Assembly: GCA_027038295.1 (NCBI GenBank)
Contig: JALVXD010000143.1
Span: 1 to 41,014, forward strand
From: Campylobacteraceae bacterium
GTDB lineage: Bacteria > Campylobacterota > Campylobacteria > Campylobacterales > Sulfurovaceae
DNA length: 41,014 bases
Direction of reading: 5' to 3'
Part shown: piece by piece, positions 33,320 to 40,019 of the stretch
Numbering within the stretch: the stretch's first letter is position 1
Layout: each line of letters begins with the position of its first letter
Notes under the pieces: generated by a model
Seen by the model: only the letters and a program-made list of their open reading frames with translations
Databases searched by the model: none
What the model was told of the DNA's origin: nothing
Program-made: the position numbers and the translations under genes

Positions 33320-34534
33320 TTATGTAGCACCCAAGTTCATCGAGAAAATAGGTAGCAACATCGCAGCAACAATAACCCCAACAATCAAACCGATAAAGAG
33401 CATCATAAATGGCTCTAAGAGGCTCAGTAGAAGTTTTAGTTTATCATCATTCTCTTCTTGGTAGAGTTCAGCGATATTACTTAAAATACTTGCCACTTCA
33501 CTCGACTCTTCACCAAGAGCAAGAGCCTGCATAAAGTTCCGTTTAGGAAGAACCCCTTTTCCTCTTTGGAGTGAGTGTGATAGTTTGTTTCCCTCTATTA
33601 CTCTTTCAGCAGCTATTTCAAAACTCTCTCGAAATGCAGTGTTAGAAAAGGTGGTGGTTGCCAGTTTAACAGCGTGGGCATAAGAGACACCAGAGTTAAG
33701 CATAAGACCTAAAATATAAGAGAAACGACCTAACTCATGGTTTTGTATAAGTTCACCAATGACAGGAAGTTTTAGAACAAAGCCATCGTAAGCTTTTTTG
33801 AAACCATAGCTGTATTTATAGGCAGACTTAAATCCTACAATAATAGCTACAAAACCTAATATAAGTACAATATAGTTGGCAGATAAAAAGTCAGAAACAC
33901 CCAATACAAATTGAGTAATTTCTGGTAGTTCTTGACCTGTATCTTTAAAAATTCCTGTGATTTTAGGAACAACAAAGGCGATGAGGAACCCTGTCATACC
34001 AATAGCAACAAGAAAAATAAAGAGAGGATATGCCATGGCGTTTCCAACCTGTTTTTTTACCTTTGCTTGACTAGAGAAAAATGTACCCATGTTTATAAGT
34101 ACTGAGACCATTTTACCACTCTGTCCTGCAACGTTAATACTTTGTAAAAAGAAGTCAGGCATACCATAGACCGACTGTGAGCTTAGTGCATGATAGAGTG
34201 ATTTACCCTCTTCAATCATGGTTCTAAGTGATGCTAAAAAGGAAGCATATTTTTTCTCTTTTTTATGTTGACCCTCTATAAGTTTAATGGCAGTAAGAAC
34301 AGCCATTCCCGAGTTTAGGTAAGAAGATAGCTCTTTTGCAAATGAACTAAGTAGGGGACCTGGCATCTCTCTTTTTGCAAAGTTTTTTACATTTATTTGA
34401 GAGGTCTCCTGAATACTTTGGTAGAAAATACCTTGCATTTTTAGTTTCTGTTTTGCCTCATCAATAGTTGAAGCCTCTATGCTCCCTTTTGCACTTTTAC
34501 CTTGTTTTGTGATACCTTTATATTTATATAGCAT
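33320..34534 (-). CDS. Type II secretion/type IV pilus inner-membrane protein, GspF/PilC family
   Basis: 404 residues, the full family length. The N-terminal ARS/linker region (MLYKYKGITKQGKSAKGSIEA) precedes two repeated T2SSF domains (about 65-190 and 268-390) and three TMs (about 165-188, 215-235, 373-395). Typical motifs are FAKELSSYLNSGM in the first and LGRFSYILGLMLNSGVSY in the second. It is the platform protein of a pilus or T2SS machine. No GspE, pilin or secretin gene is nearby, so its partners must be encoded elsewhere. It is transcribed from an extended -10 at 34566. Confidence 0.9.
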   Translation of the reverse strand: MLYKYKGITKQGKSAKGSIEASTIDEAKQKLKMQGIFYQSIQETSQINVKNFAKREMPGPLLSSFAKELSSYLNSGMAVLTAIKLIEGQHKKEKKYASFLASLRTMIEEGKSLYHALSSQSVYGMPDFFLQSINVAGQSGKMVSVLINMGTFFSSQAKVKKQVGNAMAYPLFIFLVAIGMTGFLIAFVVPKITGIFKDTGQELPEITQFVLGVSDFLSANYIVLILGFVAIIVGFKSAYKYSYGFKKAYDGFVLKLPVIGELIQNHELGRFSYILGLMLNSGVSYAHAVKLATTTFSNTAFRESFEIAAERVIEGNKLSHSLQRGKGVLPKRNFMQALALGEESSEVASILSNIAELYQEENDDKLKLLLSLLEPFMMLFIGLIVGVIVAAMLLPIFSMNLGAT

Positions 34535-34565
34535 ATTATTTTAAACCTTATTTTCTAGTACCATG

Positions 34566-34574
34566 ATTATATCA
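34566..34574 (-). promoter_or_regulatory. Extended -10 promoter of the GspF/PilC-type gene
   Basis: Minus strand ATGATATAAT, a perfect TGNTATAAT, about 32 bases before the start codon. Confidence 0.6.
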
Positions 34575-34672
34575 TGCTAATACAATAATAGATATTAAAT
34601 ACTTTTTAAGTTTTAGAGTTAAAATAGATTTATTTTAACTTTTTGGCACTAATAATTAAAAAGTATTACAAT

Positions 34673-34713
34673 TTGACATATTTTTAACATTTTTTATTAT
34701 TTTATGTGATAAT
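34673..34713 (+). promoter_or_regulatory. Promoter region of the ComM-family gene
   Basis: TTGACA (34673-34678) and TATTAT (34695-34700) with 16-bp spacing, or alternatively the extended -10 TGTGATAAT (34705-34713). Either would start transcription only about 0-12 bases before the start codon at 34719. Confidence 0.5.
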
Positions 34714-34718
34714 AGCCT

Positions 34719-36317
34719 ATGAGCCAAAATAACCATAGTGGTAATCTTCCACCAAAAGAGAAAATCGTAGATAATTCAGCTAAGAAAAATAGAATAAAGA
34801 AAAAAGCCATTGTCAACCATTTGACCTGTGCAACACTTGATGGTTTATCAGCCAAAATTATTGAAGTCGAAGCAACGTTTACAAAAGGTCTTCCAGGCTT
34901 TTCGGTAGTGGGTTTAGCCAGTTCTGATATTCAAGAGGCAAAAGAGCGAGTAAAATCAGCACTTTTAACCAATGATTTTATATTTCCTCCTCTTAAAATT
35001 ACGGTTAACCTTAGCCCCAGTGATTTGAAAAAGACTGGTACGCATTTTGACCTATCTATTGCCCTGTTGATAGCATTAAATAAAAAGTCCATAGAGGAGG
35101 AGAGGCTTTTTGTCTTTGGAGAGTTGGGTTTAGATGGACGCGTGAAGTCAAGCTCCACACTCTTCCCTATTGTTTTGTCTTTAAAAGAGCAGGGGTTTTT
35201 GAAACGAGCCATTGTTCCCAAAGAGGCGATGAAACATCTCAGTCACATAGCAGGGGTTGATTTTATAGCTGTTGAGACGTTAAGTGAGGCTATAGAGTTA
35301 CTACAGAATAAAAACTTTAAAGCTTCAACAACACAGTTTACTTATAACGCAGAAAAAGTTGTAGTGGGTGAAGATGTCTATTATGACACTGTAGAGATAG
35401 AATCAGACTTTTTAGATGTAAAGGGGCAAAGTGTGGCTAAAAAAGCAGCCCTTATCGCAGCCGCAGGTATGCACAACTACATGATGGAAGGAAACCCTGG
35501 TTGTGGTAAGAGTATGATTGCCAAACGTCTAAAAGACATCTTGCCACCGTTACGAGAAGAGGATATACTCTCTATTGCTAAACATCAGTTTTTAGATGGA
35601 ACCATACCAAGCTTTAAAGCCAAAAGACCAATGCGTTCACCACACCATACGGCAACCTCTGCTTCTATTTTTGGTGGTGGGTCACATAAAGCACGAATAG
35701 GGGAGGTGGCTTTAGCTCATAATGGCATGTTGTTTTTTGATGAGCTTCCACACTTTACAAAAAATATTTTAGAAGCATTAAGAGAGCCTCTGCAAGATAG
35801 ACGGGTTAATATATCGAGGGTAAACTCAAAAGTAGAGTATGATGCAGATATAATGTTTGTAGGTGCTATGAACCCATGCCCTTGTGGTAATGCTTTGTCA
35901 AAGAAAAAGTCTTGTCGTTGTTCAGAGCAGGAGATTAAGCGTTATAAAAATAGACTCTCTGACCCATTTCTTGACCGTATAGACCTATTTGTAGTGATGC
36001 AAGAGGTAAGTTCTACAGATAAGGCAGATATATCCTCAAAAGAGATGAAAAAGCAGGTTAATAGAGCTTTTATAGCACAGAAGAAGCGAGGGCAAGTTCA
36101 TTTAAATGGTAAGTTACGTGAAGACGAGGTTGAGAAGTTCTGTATGCTATCAGATGATGCAAATAAAATTCTTTTTTCAGCAATAGAGCGTTTTTCTTTG
36201 TCCCATAGAAGTATAGGGAGTATTAAAAAGGTGGCTAGAACCATTGCAGATTTAGATTTATCTTCAAACATAGAAAAAAGACATCTTTTAGAAGCCTTAT
36301 CCTATAGAAGAAGATAG
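34719..36317 (+). CDS. comM: ComM-family Mg-chelatase-like AAA+ helicase
   Basis: 532 residues. The N-terminal ChlI domain has GLPGFSVVGLASSDIQEAKERV near residues 62-83. The AAA+ core has Walker A GNPGCGKS near 257-264 and Walker B MLFFDELPHF near 342-351. The family-defining zinc-like motif NPCPCGN is near 386-392 and a C-terminal Mg_chelatase_C region is present. ComM is a hexameric helicase that promotes branch migration during natural transformation. This copy has about 27 extra, mostly polar N-terminal residues (MSQNNHSGNLPPKEK) before the usual start region; there is no internal Met to shorten it. No ribosome-binding site is visible, and the promoter lies almost on top of the ATG. Confidence 0.92.
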   Translation: MSQNNHSGNLPPKEKIVDNSAKKNRIKKKAIVNHLTCATLDGLSAKIIEVEATFTKGLPGFSVVGLASSDIQEAKERVKSALLTNDFIFPPLKITVNLSPSDLKKTGTHFDLSIALLIALNKKSIEEERLFVFGELGLDGRVKSSSTLFPIVLSLKEQGFLKRAIVPKEAMKHLSHIAGVDFIAVETLSEAIELLQNKNFKASTTQFTYNAEKVVVGEDVYYDTVEIESDFLDVKGQSVAKKAALIAAAGMHNYMMEGNPGCGKSMIAKRLKDILPPLREEDILSIAKHQFLDGTIPSFKAKRPMRSPHHTATSASIFGGGSHKARIGEVALAHNGMLFFDELPHFTKNILEALREPLQDRRVNISRVNSKVEYDADIMFVGAMNPCPCGNALSKKKSCRCSEQEIKRYKNRLSDPFLDRIDLFVVMQEVSSTDKADISSKEMKKQVNRAFIAQKKRGQVHLNGKLREDEVEKFCMLSDDANKILFSAIERFSLSHRSIGSIKKVARTIADLDLSSNIEKRHLLEALSYRRR

Positions 36318-36373
36318 GATTCACAACTTTACCACAGTCTTGATATATGATATCCTTAATAAAGGATATGGTT

Positions 36374-36937
36374 ATGAAAAAATTAAAATTACTATTTTTA
36401 TCATTTATAATGTTGTTTTTTACATCTTGTGGTACAACAACAGAAGATAGTAGGAGAATTGACCCCAATAGAGGTTTTGATATGTGGGAATATATGACAG
36501 CAGTTATAGATGTAGAAGCCAAATATGATATTTATGAAAATGGGGTAAGAGTAGATTATTACAGTGAAACACATAGACTGTTTAATAACAAATATGAACG
36601 CCAGAGTAGTAGTGGGCTGACAACACTTTTTGCTAATAGTAGTAATATTCTTATGAAAGAACCAGAACAAGATATTACTATAGAACGTTATTTACATTTA
36701 GGTGATAAAGGAGTTTTTCATGCTCCATCTATAGATTTATGTAGTCTTGAACAATTTTATTATAACTATGAACGTAGAGGTATTGTTTTTCATAATGTCT
36801 TGAAAGTAAACTGTACAAGTAAGAGTGGCGTAAATCAGCAATATTTTTATGGGTATAATGAAGGAATAGTAGTTATTTCAGAACATGATGGTGTTAATGA
36901 AAAAGAGTGGATAAAAGTGGATGAGTCTCGGTTATAA
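36374..36937 (+). CDS. Small hypothetical lipoprotein
   Basis: About 187 residues. A lipoprotein signal peptide (MKKLKLLFLSFIMLFFTSCG, lipobox FTSC) is followed by a soluble domain rich in Tyr, Asn and Asp without a recognised family. AAAGGA seven bases upstream selects the ATG at 36374 over those at 36347 and 36368. Three Cys in the mature part (beyond the lipid-modified one) might pair. It stands between comM and the tRNA cluster, apparently as a single gene. Function unknown. Confidence 0.75.
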   Translation: MKKLKLLFLSFIMLFFTSCGTTTEDSRRIDPNRGFDMWEYMTAVIDVEAKYDIYENGVRVDYYSETHRLFNNKYERQSSSGLTTLFANSSNILMKEPEQDITIERYLHLGDKGVFHAPSIDLCSLEQFYYNYERRGIVFHNVLKVNCTSKSGVNQQYFYGYNEGIVVISEHDGVNEKEWIKVDESRL

Positions 36938-36989
36938 TTGATATAAAATAGTGATAAATAATAAAAAATAGAGAAATATAGAAAAACTC

Positions 36990-37018
36990 TTGACAAAGAA
37001 TAACTTTTTCCCTATAAT
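36990..37018 (+). promoter_or_regulatory. Consensus sigma70 promoter of the tRNA cluster
   Basis: TTGACA (36990-36995) and TATAAT (37013-37018), both perfect, with 17-bp spacing. The start would be about 35 bases before tRNA-Pro. It is the strongest promoter in the window. Confidence 0.85.
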
Positions 37019-37061
37019 TGCACTCCATTTTCATACAGAGTTGTTTGAAAATATAAAATTT

Positions 37062-37138
37062 CGGAGTGTAGCGCAGTCTGGTAGCGCACCTGGTTTGGGA
37101 CCAGGGGGTCGAAGGTTCGAGTCCTTTCACTCCGACCA
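37062..37138 (+). tRNA. tRNA-Pro (anticodon TGG)
   Basis: 77 nt including an encoded CCA. Acceptor CGGAGTG/CACTCCG, anticodon stem CCTGG/CCAGG, loop with TGG at 37096-37098, T-loop TTCGAGT. First gene of the cluster. Confidence 0.97.
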
Positions 37139-37187
37139 TTTAGATATTTAAAATTTCAATATAATAGTTAAATCAAAACAACTTTAT

Positions 37188-37264
37188 GGTAGGCGTAGTT
37201 CAGTTGGTAGAGCACCTGTTTGTGGCACAGGTTGTCGCGGGTTCGAGCCCCGTCGCCTACCCCA
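37188..37264 (+). tRNA. tRNA-His (anticodon GTG)
   Basis: 77 nt with encoded CCA. The extra 5' G (37188) pairs with C73, the tRNA-His identity mark. Acceptor GTAGGCG/CGCCTAC, anticodon GTG at 37222-37224. Confidence 0.97.
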
Positions 37265-37298
37265 TTGGTAATATTGGGAGAACCTCCTAAATGAAGAA

Positions 37299-37375
37299 GC
37301 GCTTGTGGCTCAATTGGATAGAGCATCAGACTTCGGATCTGAGGGTTAGAGGTTCGAGTCCTCTCAGGCGTACCA
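37299..37375 (+). tRNA. tRNA-Arg (anticodon TCG)
   Basis: 77 nt with encoded CCA. Acceptor GCGCTTG/CAGGCGT with two G-T pairs, anticodon stem TCAGA/TCTGA, anticodon TCG at 37333-37335 (reads CGN). Confidence 0.93.
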
Positions 37376-37450
37376 TTTAAAATTGACTTCAGCAGTCGGC
37401 TCAAATGACTGGTCATTTTTTAGAATTTGATTTAAGTATTATATTTATGT

Positions 37451-37527
37451 GCACTCATAGCTCAGCTGGATAGAGCATCGCCCTTCTAAGGCGAGGGTCT
37501 TAGGTTCGAATCCTAATGGGTGTACCA
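37451..37527 (+). tRNA. tRNA-Arg (anticodon TCT)
   Basis: 77 nt with encoded CCA. Acceptor GCACTCA/TGGGTGT with G-T wobbles, anticodon stem TCGCC/GGCGA, anticodon TCT at 37485-37487 (reads AGA/AGG). Confidence 0.95.
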
Positions 37528-37555
37528 CTTATTATTGTTTATAAAACAATCACAT

Positions 37556-37640
37556 GCGGATGTGGTGAAATTGGTATACACGCCAGACTTAGGATCTGGT
37601 GCTTTACGGCGTGGAGGTTCGAGTCCTCTCATCCGCACCA
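37556..37640 (+). tRNA. tRNA-Leu (anticodon TAG)
   Basis: 85 nt with encoded CCA and a long variable arm, as in class II tRNAs. Acceptor GCGGATG/CATCCGC, anticodon stem CCAGA/TCTGG, anticodon TAG at 37590-37592. Last gene of the cluster. Confidence 0.97.
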
Positions 37641-37726
37641 CTCTTTCAATTCTTTTTCCCATAAAATAGCACTTTTAACTACTTACTAAATGTATCTTAG
37701 TTCTTTTAAATGTATAATAATGGAAA

Positions 37727-37769
37727 TAAAAGTACCACCCCAGAGGACACCTATTTTATTGTACTTTTA
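37727..37769 (-). terminator. Terminator of the zinc-ribbon-like gene region
   Basis: TAAAAGTAC pairs with GTACTTTTA (9 bp) around a 25-nt loop. It overlaps the minus-strand stop, and TTTTATTT closes the stem on the minus strand. Confidence 0.45.
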
Positions 37770-37979
37770 GTTTTTAACCAAACAGACCTCCAACTCAACA
37801 CCATGTTCATCTAACCACTGCTGAACCTTATCCAAAACCACTTCCTCACTAAGCTCTTTAAAAGTCACTAAAACATTATCTTCTGATGGCTTAGTCTCTG
37901 TATGGTCATCAACTCTATTGAGCTTAAAAAGATACTCCCGATTTAAACTCTTTTCTATAAATATAGAGCGTTCTTTCAT
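37767..37979 (-). CDS. Probable out-of-frame C-terminal part of the upstream zinc-ribbon-like gene
   Basis: An open frame of about 70 codons that overlaps the 3' end of the next-upstream gene by 56 bases. No ribosome site precedes its ATG (37979) or TTG (37982). The first 19 codons lie over the other gene's frame, and only the part after about 37924 (from KLNRVDDHTETKPSEDN to ELEVCLVKN) looks independent. If one base of the A-run at 37926-37930 were removed, this part would fuse smoothly to the upstream protein. I therefore treat it as a C-terminal extension cut off by a frameshift. A genuinely separate small gene is the alternative. Confidence 0.5.
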   Translation of the reverse strand: MKERSIFIEKSLNREYLFKLNRVDDHTETKPSEDNVLVTFKELSEEVVLDKVQQWLDEHGVELEVCLVKN

Positions 37980-38550
37980 CAACTATTTTATACTGAATCT
38001 CCAAACTATGACGATTAGTACCATAGCTCTCAACAGCTCGAACCAACTCATCTTGTTTGAGATAATTTTTAATCGCCTCCAGTGCTGTCTCCTCTTTAAA
38101 ATCATGAAGCGATGAGAAGAGAGCAACAAATTTATTCTCTTTTTCTTTTTTAGGTTTAGGGGCATCATAAAACTTAACCACTTTTTCCATAAACTGCTTA
38201 TCACTTTGGTGAAACATCCCTCTATTTTGCTTGGGTACTCTTTGAGCATAAAACTTTAAAAGCTTCTCCATATTAAACCCATCTATTGCCTCTTTGGCTT
38301 CCTTATAGGAGCTATAAACACCCAAATAAATACTATACGAACAAGCAACATAAAACTCTATGGTTGCTTTACAGTTAGAACAGTAGTCCCACTCTTCAAA
38401 AAGAGCAAACATTGGAGCAGATGGTATCATATCACCTACATGATAGGTATCTAGCATACATTCAAACTCTTTAATTTGCGTTGATTCTATTTTTTGACCA
38501 CATTTACAGACAATAGGTTTTTCAAAAATTACAGTGTCGAACATTCCCAT
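37924..38550 (-). CDS. Zinc-ribbon-like hypothetical protein, possibly frameshifted at its 3' end
   Basis: 208 residues as read. The N-terminal MGMFDTVIFEKPIVCKCG and a later YCSNCK give two Cys pairs (about 15-17 and 57-60) suited to a single zinc ribbon. The MGMFD start resembles a family of small bacterial and phage-associated proteins beginning MGMFD. The rest is helical and charged. The frame ends at a TAA formed just after a run of five A on the plus strand; restoring the frame would give about 260 residues. AAGGA lies upstream of the ATG, and an extended -10 at 38584 provides the promoter. Function unknown. Confidence 0.7.
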   Translation of the reverse strand: MGMFDTVIFEKPIVCKCGQKIESTQIKEFECMLDTYHVGDMIPSAPMFALFEEWDYCSNCKATIEFYVACSYSIYLGVYSSYKEAKEAIDGFNMEKLLKFYAQRVPKQNRGMFHQSDKQFMEKVVKFYDAPKPKKEKENKFVALFSSLHDFKEETALEAIKNYLKQDELVRAVESYGTNRHSLEIQYKIVDERTLYIYRKEFKSGVSF

Positions 38551-38583
38551 TTTTTGTCCTTCTTTTATCTAATTAAAAAAAAT

Positions 38584-38592
38584 ATTATATCA
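38584..38592 (-). promoter_or_regulatory. Extended -10 promoter of the zinc-ribbon-like gene
   Basis: Minus strand ATGTGATATAAT, identical over 12 bases to the PPC-gene promoters at 14544 and 16318, 34 bases before the start codon. Confidence 0.6.
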
Positions 38593-38668
38593 CATAAATA
38601 TACTCTTCAATAAAAAACAACAACATCTACTGTAAAATACGCATAAAATAAATCATTGAGAAGAGCCA

Positions 38669-38866
38669 ATGCCTAAAAAAGAACTGATATTAAAATTTAA
38701 AACAAAGAGCTGTCTGTTAGTACCCATAACAGAACAAGAGTACACTCAATACAGAAAACATTCTATTCCTATTAATGAAGACTCTACAGGGTATCTATCT
38801 TTTATGGACTCAATAGAGAAATTTTTTCCTTCTTTCATACTCTATATTTTAACTTATCCTTCTTGA
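38669..38866 (+). CDS. Small hypothetical protein
   Basis: 65 residues, unrecognised. GAGAAGAG three bases before the ATG is a weak ribosome site. The end (FFPSFILYILTYPS) is hydrophobic. The next frame begins 10 bases later with a good GAAGG site inside this gene's stop region, so the two may have been an operon. Could be a real small gene or a fragment. Confidence 0.4.
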   Translation: MPKKELILKFKTKSCLLVPITEQEYTQYRKHSIPINEDSTGYLSFMDSIEKFFPSFILYILTYPS

Positions 38867-38876
38867 AGGTAGTTGT

Positions 38877-39150
38877 ATGAATTTAGGTTACCACATCAGT
38901 TCATCTTGTACAGTTTATAAATACTCATGAAGAGTCATATCATGAAGAATTTGTTAGATATTTGGAGTATTGTTTTTTGATATATGGGTATAGAGATGGC
39001 AAGTTTTTTGTTAAACGATATGAGTCTGATGATGAGTTTTACAAAGAGAAAAAAAGAGAGGAAGAGGCTTATAGTAAACAGAAGTGTTTAGAGGCTAGAG
39101 TCTTTTTGGATGAGTTACAAAGAACGATAAAGGCTAGAGTTTTTCTGTAA
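38877..39150 (+). pseudogene. Small frameshifted gene
   Basis: An ATG at 38877 with GAAGG seven bases upstream opens MNLGYHISS and stops after 17 codons (38930). A frame shifted by +1 is open from 38887 to 39150 and encodes a coherent charged sequence (VTTSVHLVQFINTHEES, YGYRDGKFFVKRYESDDEF). It has no start codon before a TTG at 38962. The simplest reading is one gene of about 90 codons with a one-base shift between 38887 and 38927. Family unknown. Confidence 0.45.
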
Positions 39151-39169
39151 TAACTCTAACGAGAAACTC

Positions 39170-39189
39170 GCCATTCCCCACAGGGGGGC
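39170..39189 (+). terminator. GC-rich hairpin upstream of the toxin-antitoxin pair
   Basis: GCC-ATT-CCCC / GGGG-GGC around an ACA loop, with a 3-base bulge, followed by AAAACCCTTTT. It stands out in very AT-rich DNA. A possible terminator of the small ORFs upstream. The rest of 39190-39343 shows nothing recognisable. Confidence 0.35.
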
Positions 39190-39343
39190 AAAACCCTTTT
39201 ATAAACAAAACTTAAAATAATCCAAAACAAAAGCTTTAAGTATAGATAATACACAATAAAAAACAACCTTGAAACTTACACACCCACCACACTTTCAACA
39301 ACTTTCTGATATACTTAAAACAAAACCAAGTAAAGGCTAAAAA

Positions 39344-39574
39344 ATGACCATTACACTTAATGTACAAAATGAACAGTTATTTGATAAAATATTACATTTT
39401 TTAAATCGTTTTACAAATGAGGGTTTAGAGATAATTACCAATAAAACTTATAAAAGTAACAACCAAATAAACCCTACACCTTATAAAAAAAGTCTACCAA
39501 AAGGATTTTTGAACCCTATACAGATAGACAGTTATAGTAACATCGCATCAAGAGATGAGATATATGAGAGATAG
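39344..39574 (+). CDS. Putative antitoxin of a VapBC-type pair
   Basis: 76 residues, small and charged: an N-terminal strand-helix (MTITLNVQNEQLFDKILHFL) and a C-terminal half rich in Asn, Pro and Lys (KKSLPKGFLNPIQIDSYSN). It overlaps the PIN-toxin gene by 11-20 bases, the usual antitoxin-first arrangement. I do not recognise the DNA-binding family (no clear AbrB, RHH or Phd motif). The call comes from size, order and overlap. Confidence 0.65.
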   Translation: MTITLNVQNEQLFDKILHFLNRFTNEGLEIITNKTYKSNNQINPTPYKKSLPKGFLNPIQIDSYSNIASRDEIYER

Positions 39575-40004
39575 AGTTTTTATTGATACAAATATTCTTC
39601 TCTACGCTCTAACTAAACCTAAAAAGAACGACAAAGAGAAAGATTTACCAAAAAGAGTTAAGTCTTTGGAGTTGTTGACAAAGCTTTATAATGAAGATGA
39701 TATTGTAGTATCTGTTCAAGTCTTAAATGAACTTCATTTTAATATGGTACGAAAATTTAAAATTGATGACGATATAGCTTTTAACTCAATACAAGAGAAT
39801 GTTTTTACCATAGCATCGGTTGAAACTCTAACAGCACAAACCTATACCAAAGCATTTCAAATAAGAGAACAATATAACATCTCTTATTGGGATTCATTGG
39901 TTGTTGCTTCTGCTTTAGAGAGTGATTGTACAAAACTCTATTCAGAAGATATGCAAGAGGGCTTAGTGGTTGATGGAGTTCTAAATATTATTAATCCATT
40001 TTAA
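39555..40004 (+). CDS. vapC: PIN-domain toxin (VapC-like ribonuclease)
   Basis: 149 residues (146 if the ATG at 39564 is used). The PIN acidic residues are in place: FIDTNILLYAL (first Asp near 11), LNELHF (Glu near 64), YWDSLVVASAL (Asp near 117) and LYSEDM (Asp near 135). VapC enzymes are Mg-dependent RNases that cut tRNA or rRNA. There is no clear ribosome site, so translation is probably coupled to the overlapping antitoxin gene. The KPKKNDKEKDLPKR insertion after the first strand is longer than in minimal VapC proteins. Confidence 0.88.
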   Translation: MRYMRDRVFIDTNILLYALTKPKKNDKEKDLPKRVKSLELLTKLYNEDDIVVSVQVLNELHFNMVRKFKIDDDIAFNSIQENVFTIASVETLTAQTYTKAFQIREQYNISYWDSLVVASALESDCTKLYSEDMQEGLVVDGVLNIINPF

Positions 40005-40019
40005 AACAGAGGAGTAACC

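Noticed and set aside
36894-37139. An 81-codon minus-strand ORF starting VGVKGLEPSTPWSQ
   Set aside because: It is antisense to tRNA-Pro and its promoter; the same kind of artefact.
37168-37416. An 82-codon minus-strand ORF over the tRNA-His and tRNA-Arg genes, with text like GTPERTRTSNPQIRS
   Set aside because: This is the antisense translation of tRNA genes, a well-known false annotation. The tRNAs fold perfectly on the plus strand.
37000-37640. tRNA cluster as an integration hot spot with an attachment site
   Set aside because: No repeated tRNA 3' end, integrase gene or phage gene is visible in the window.
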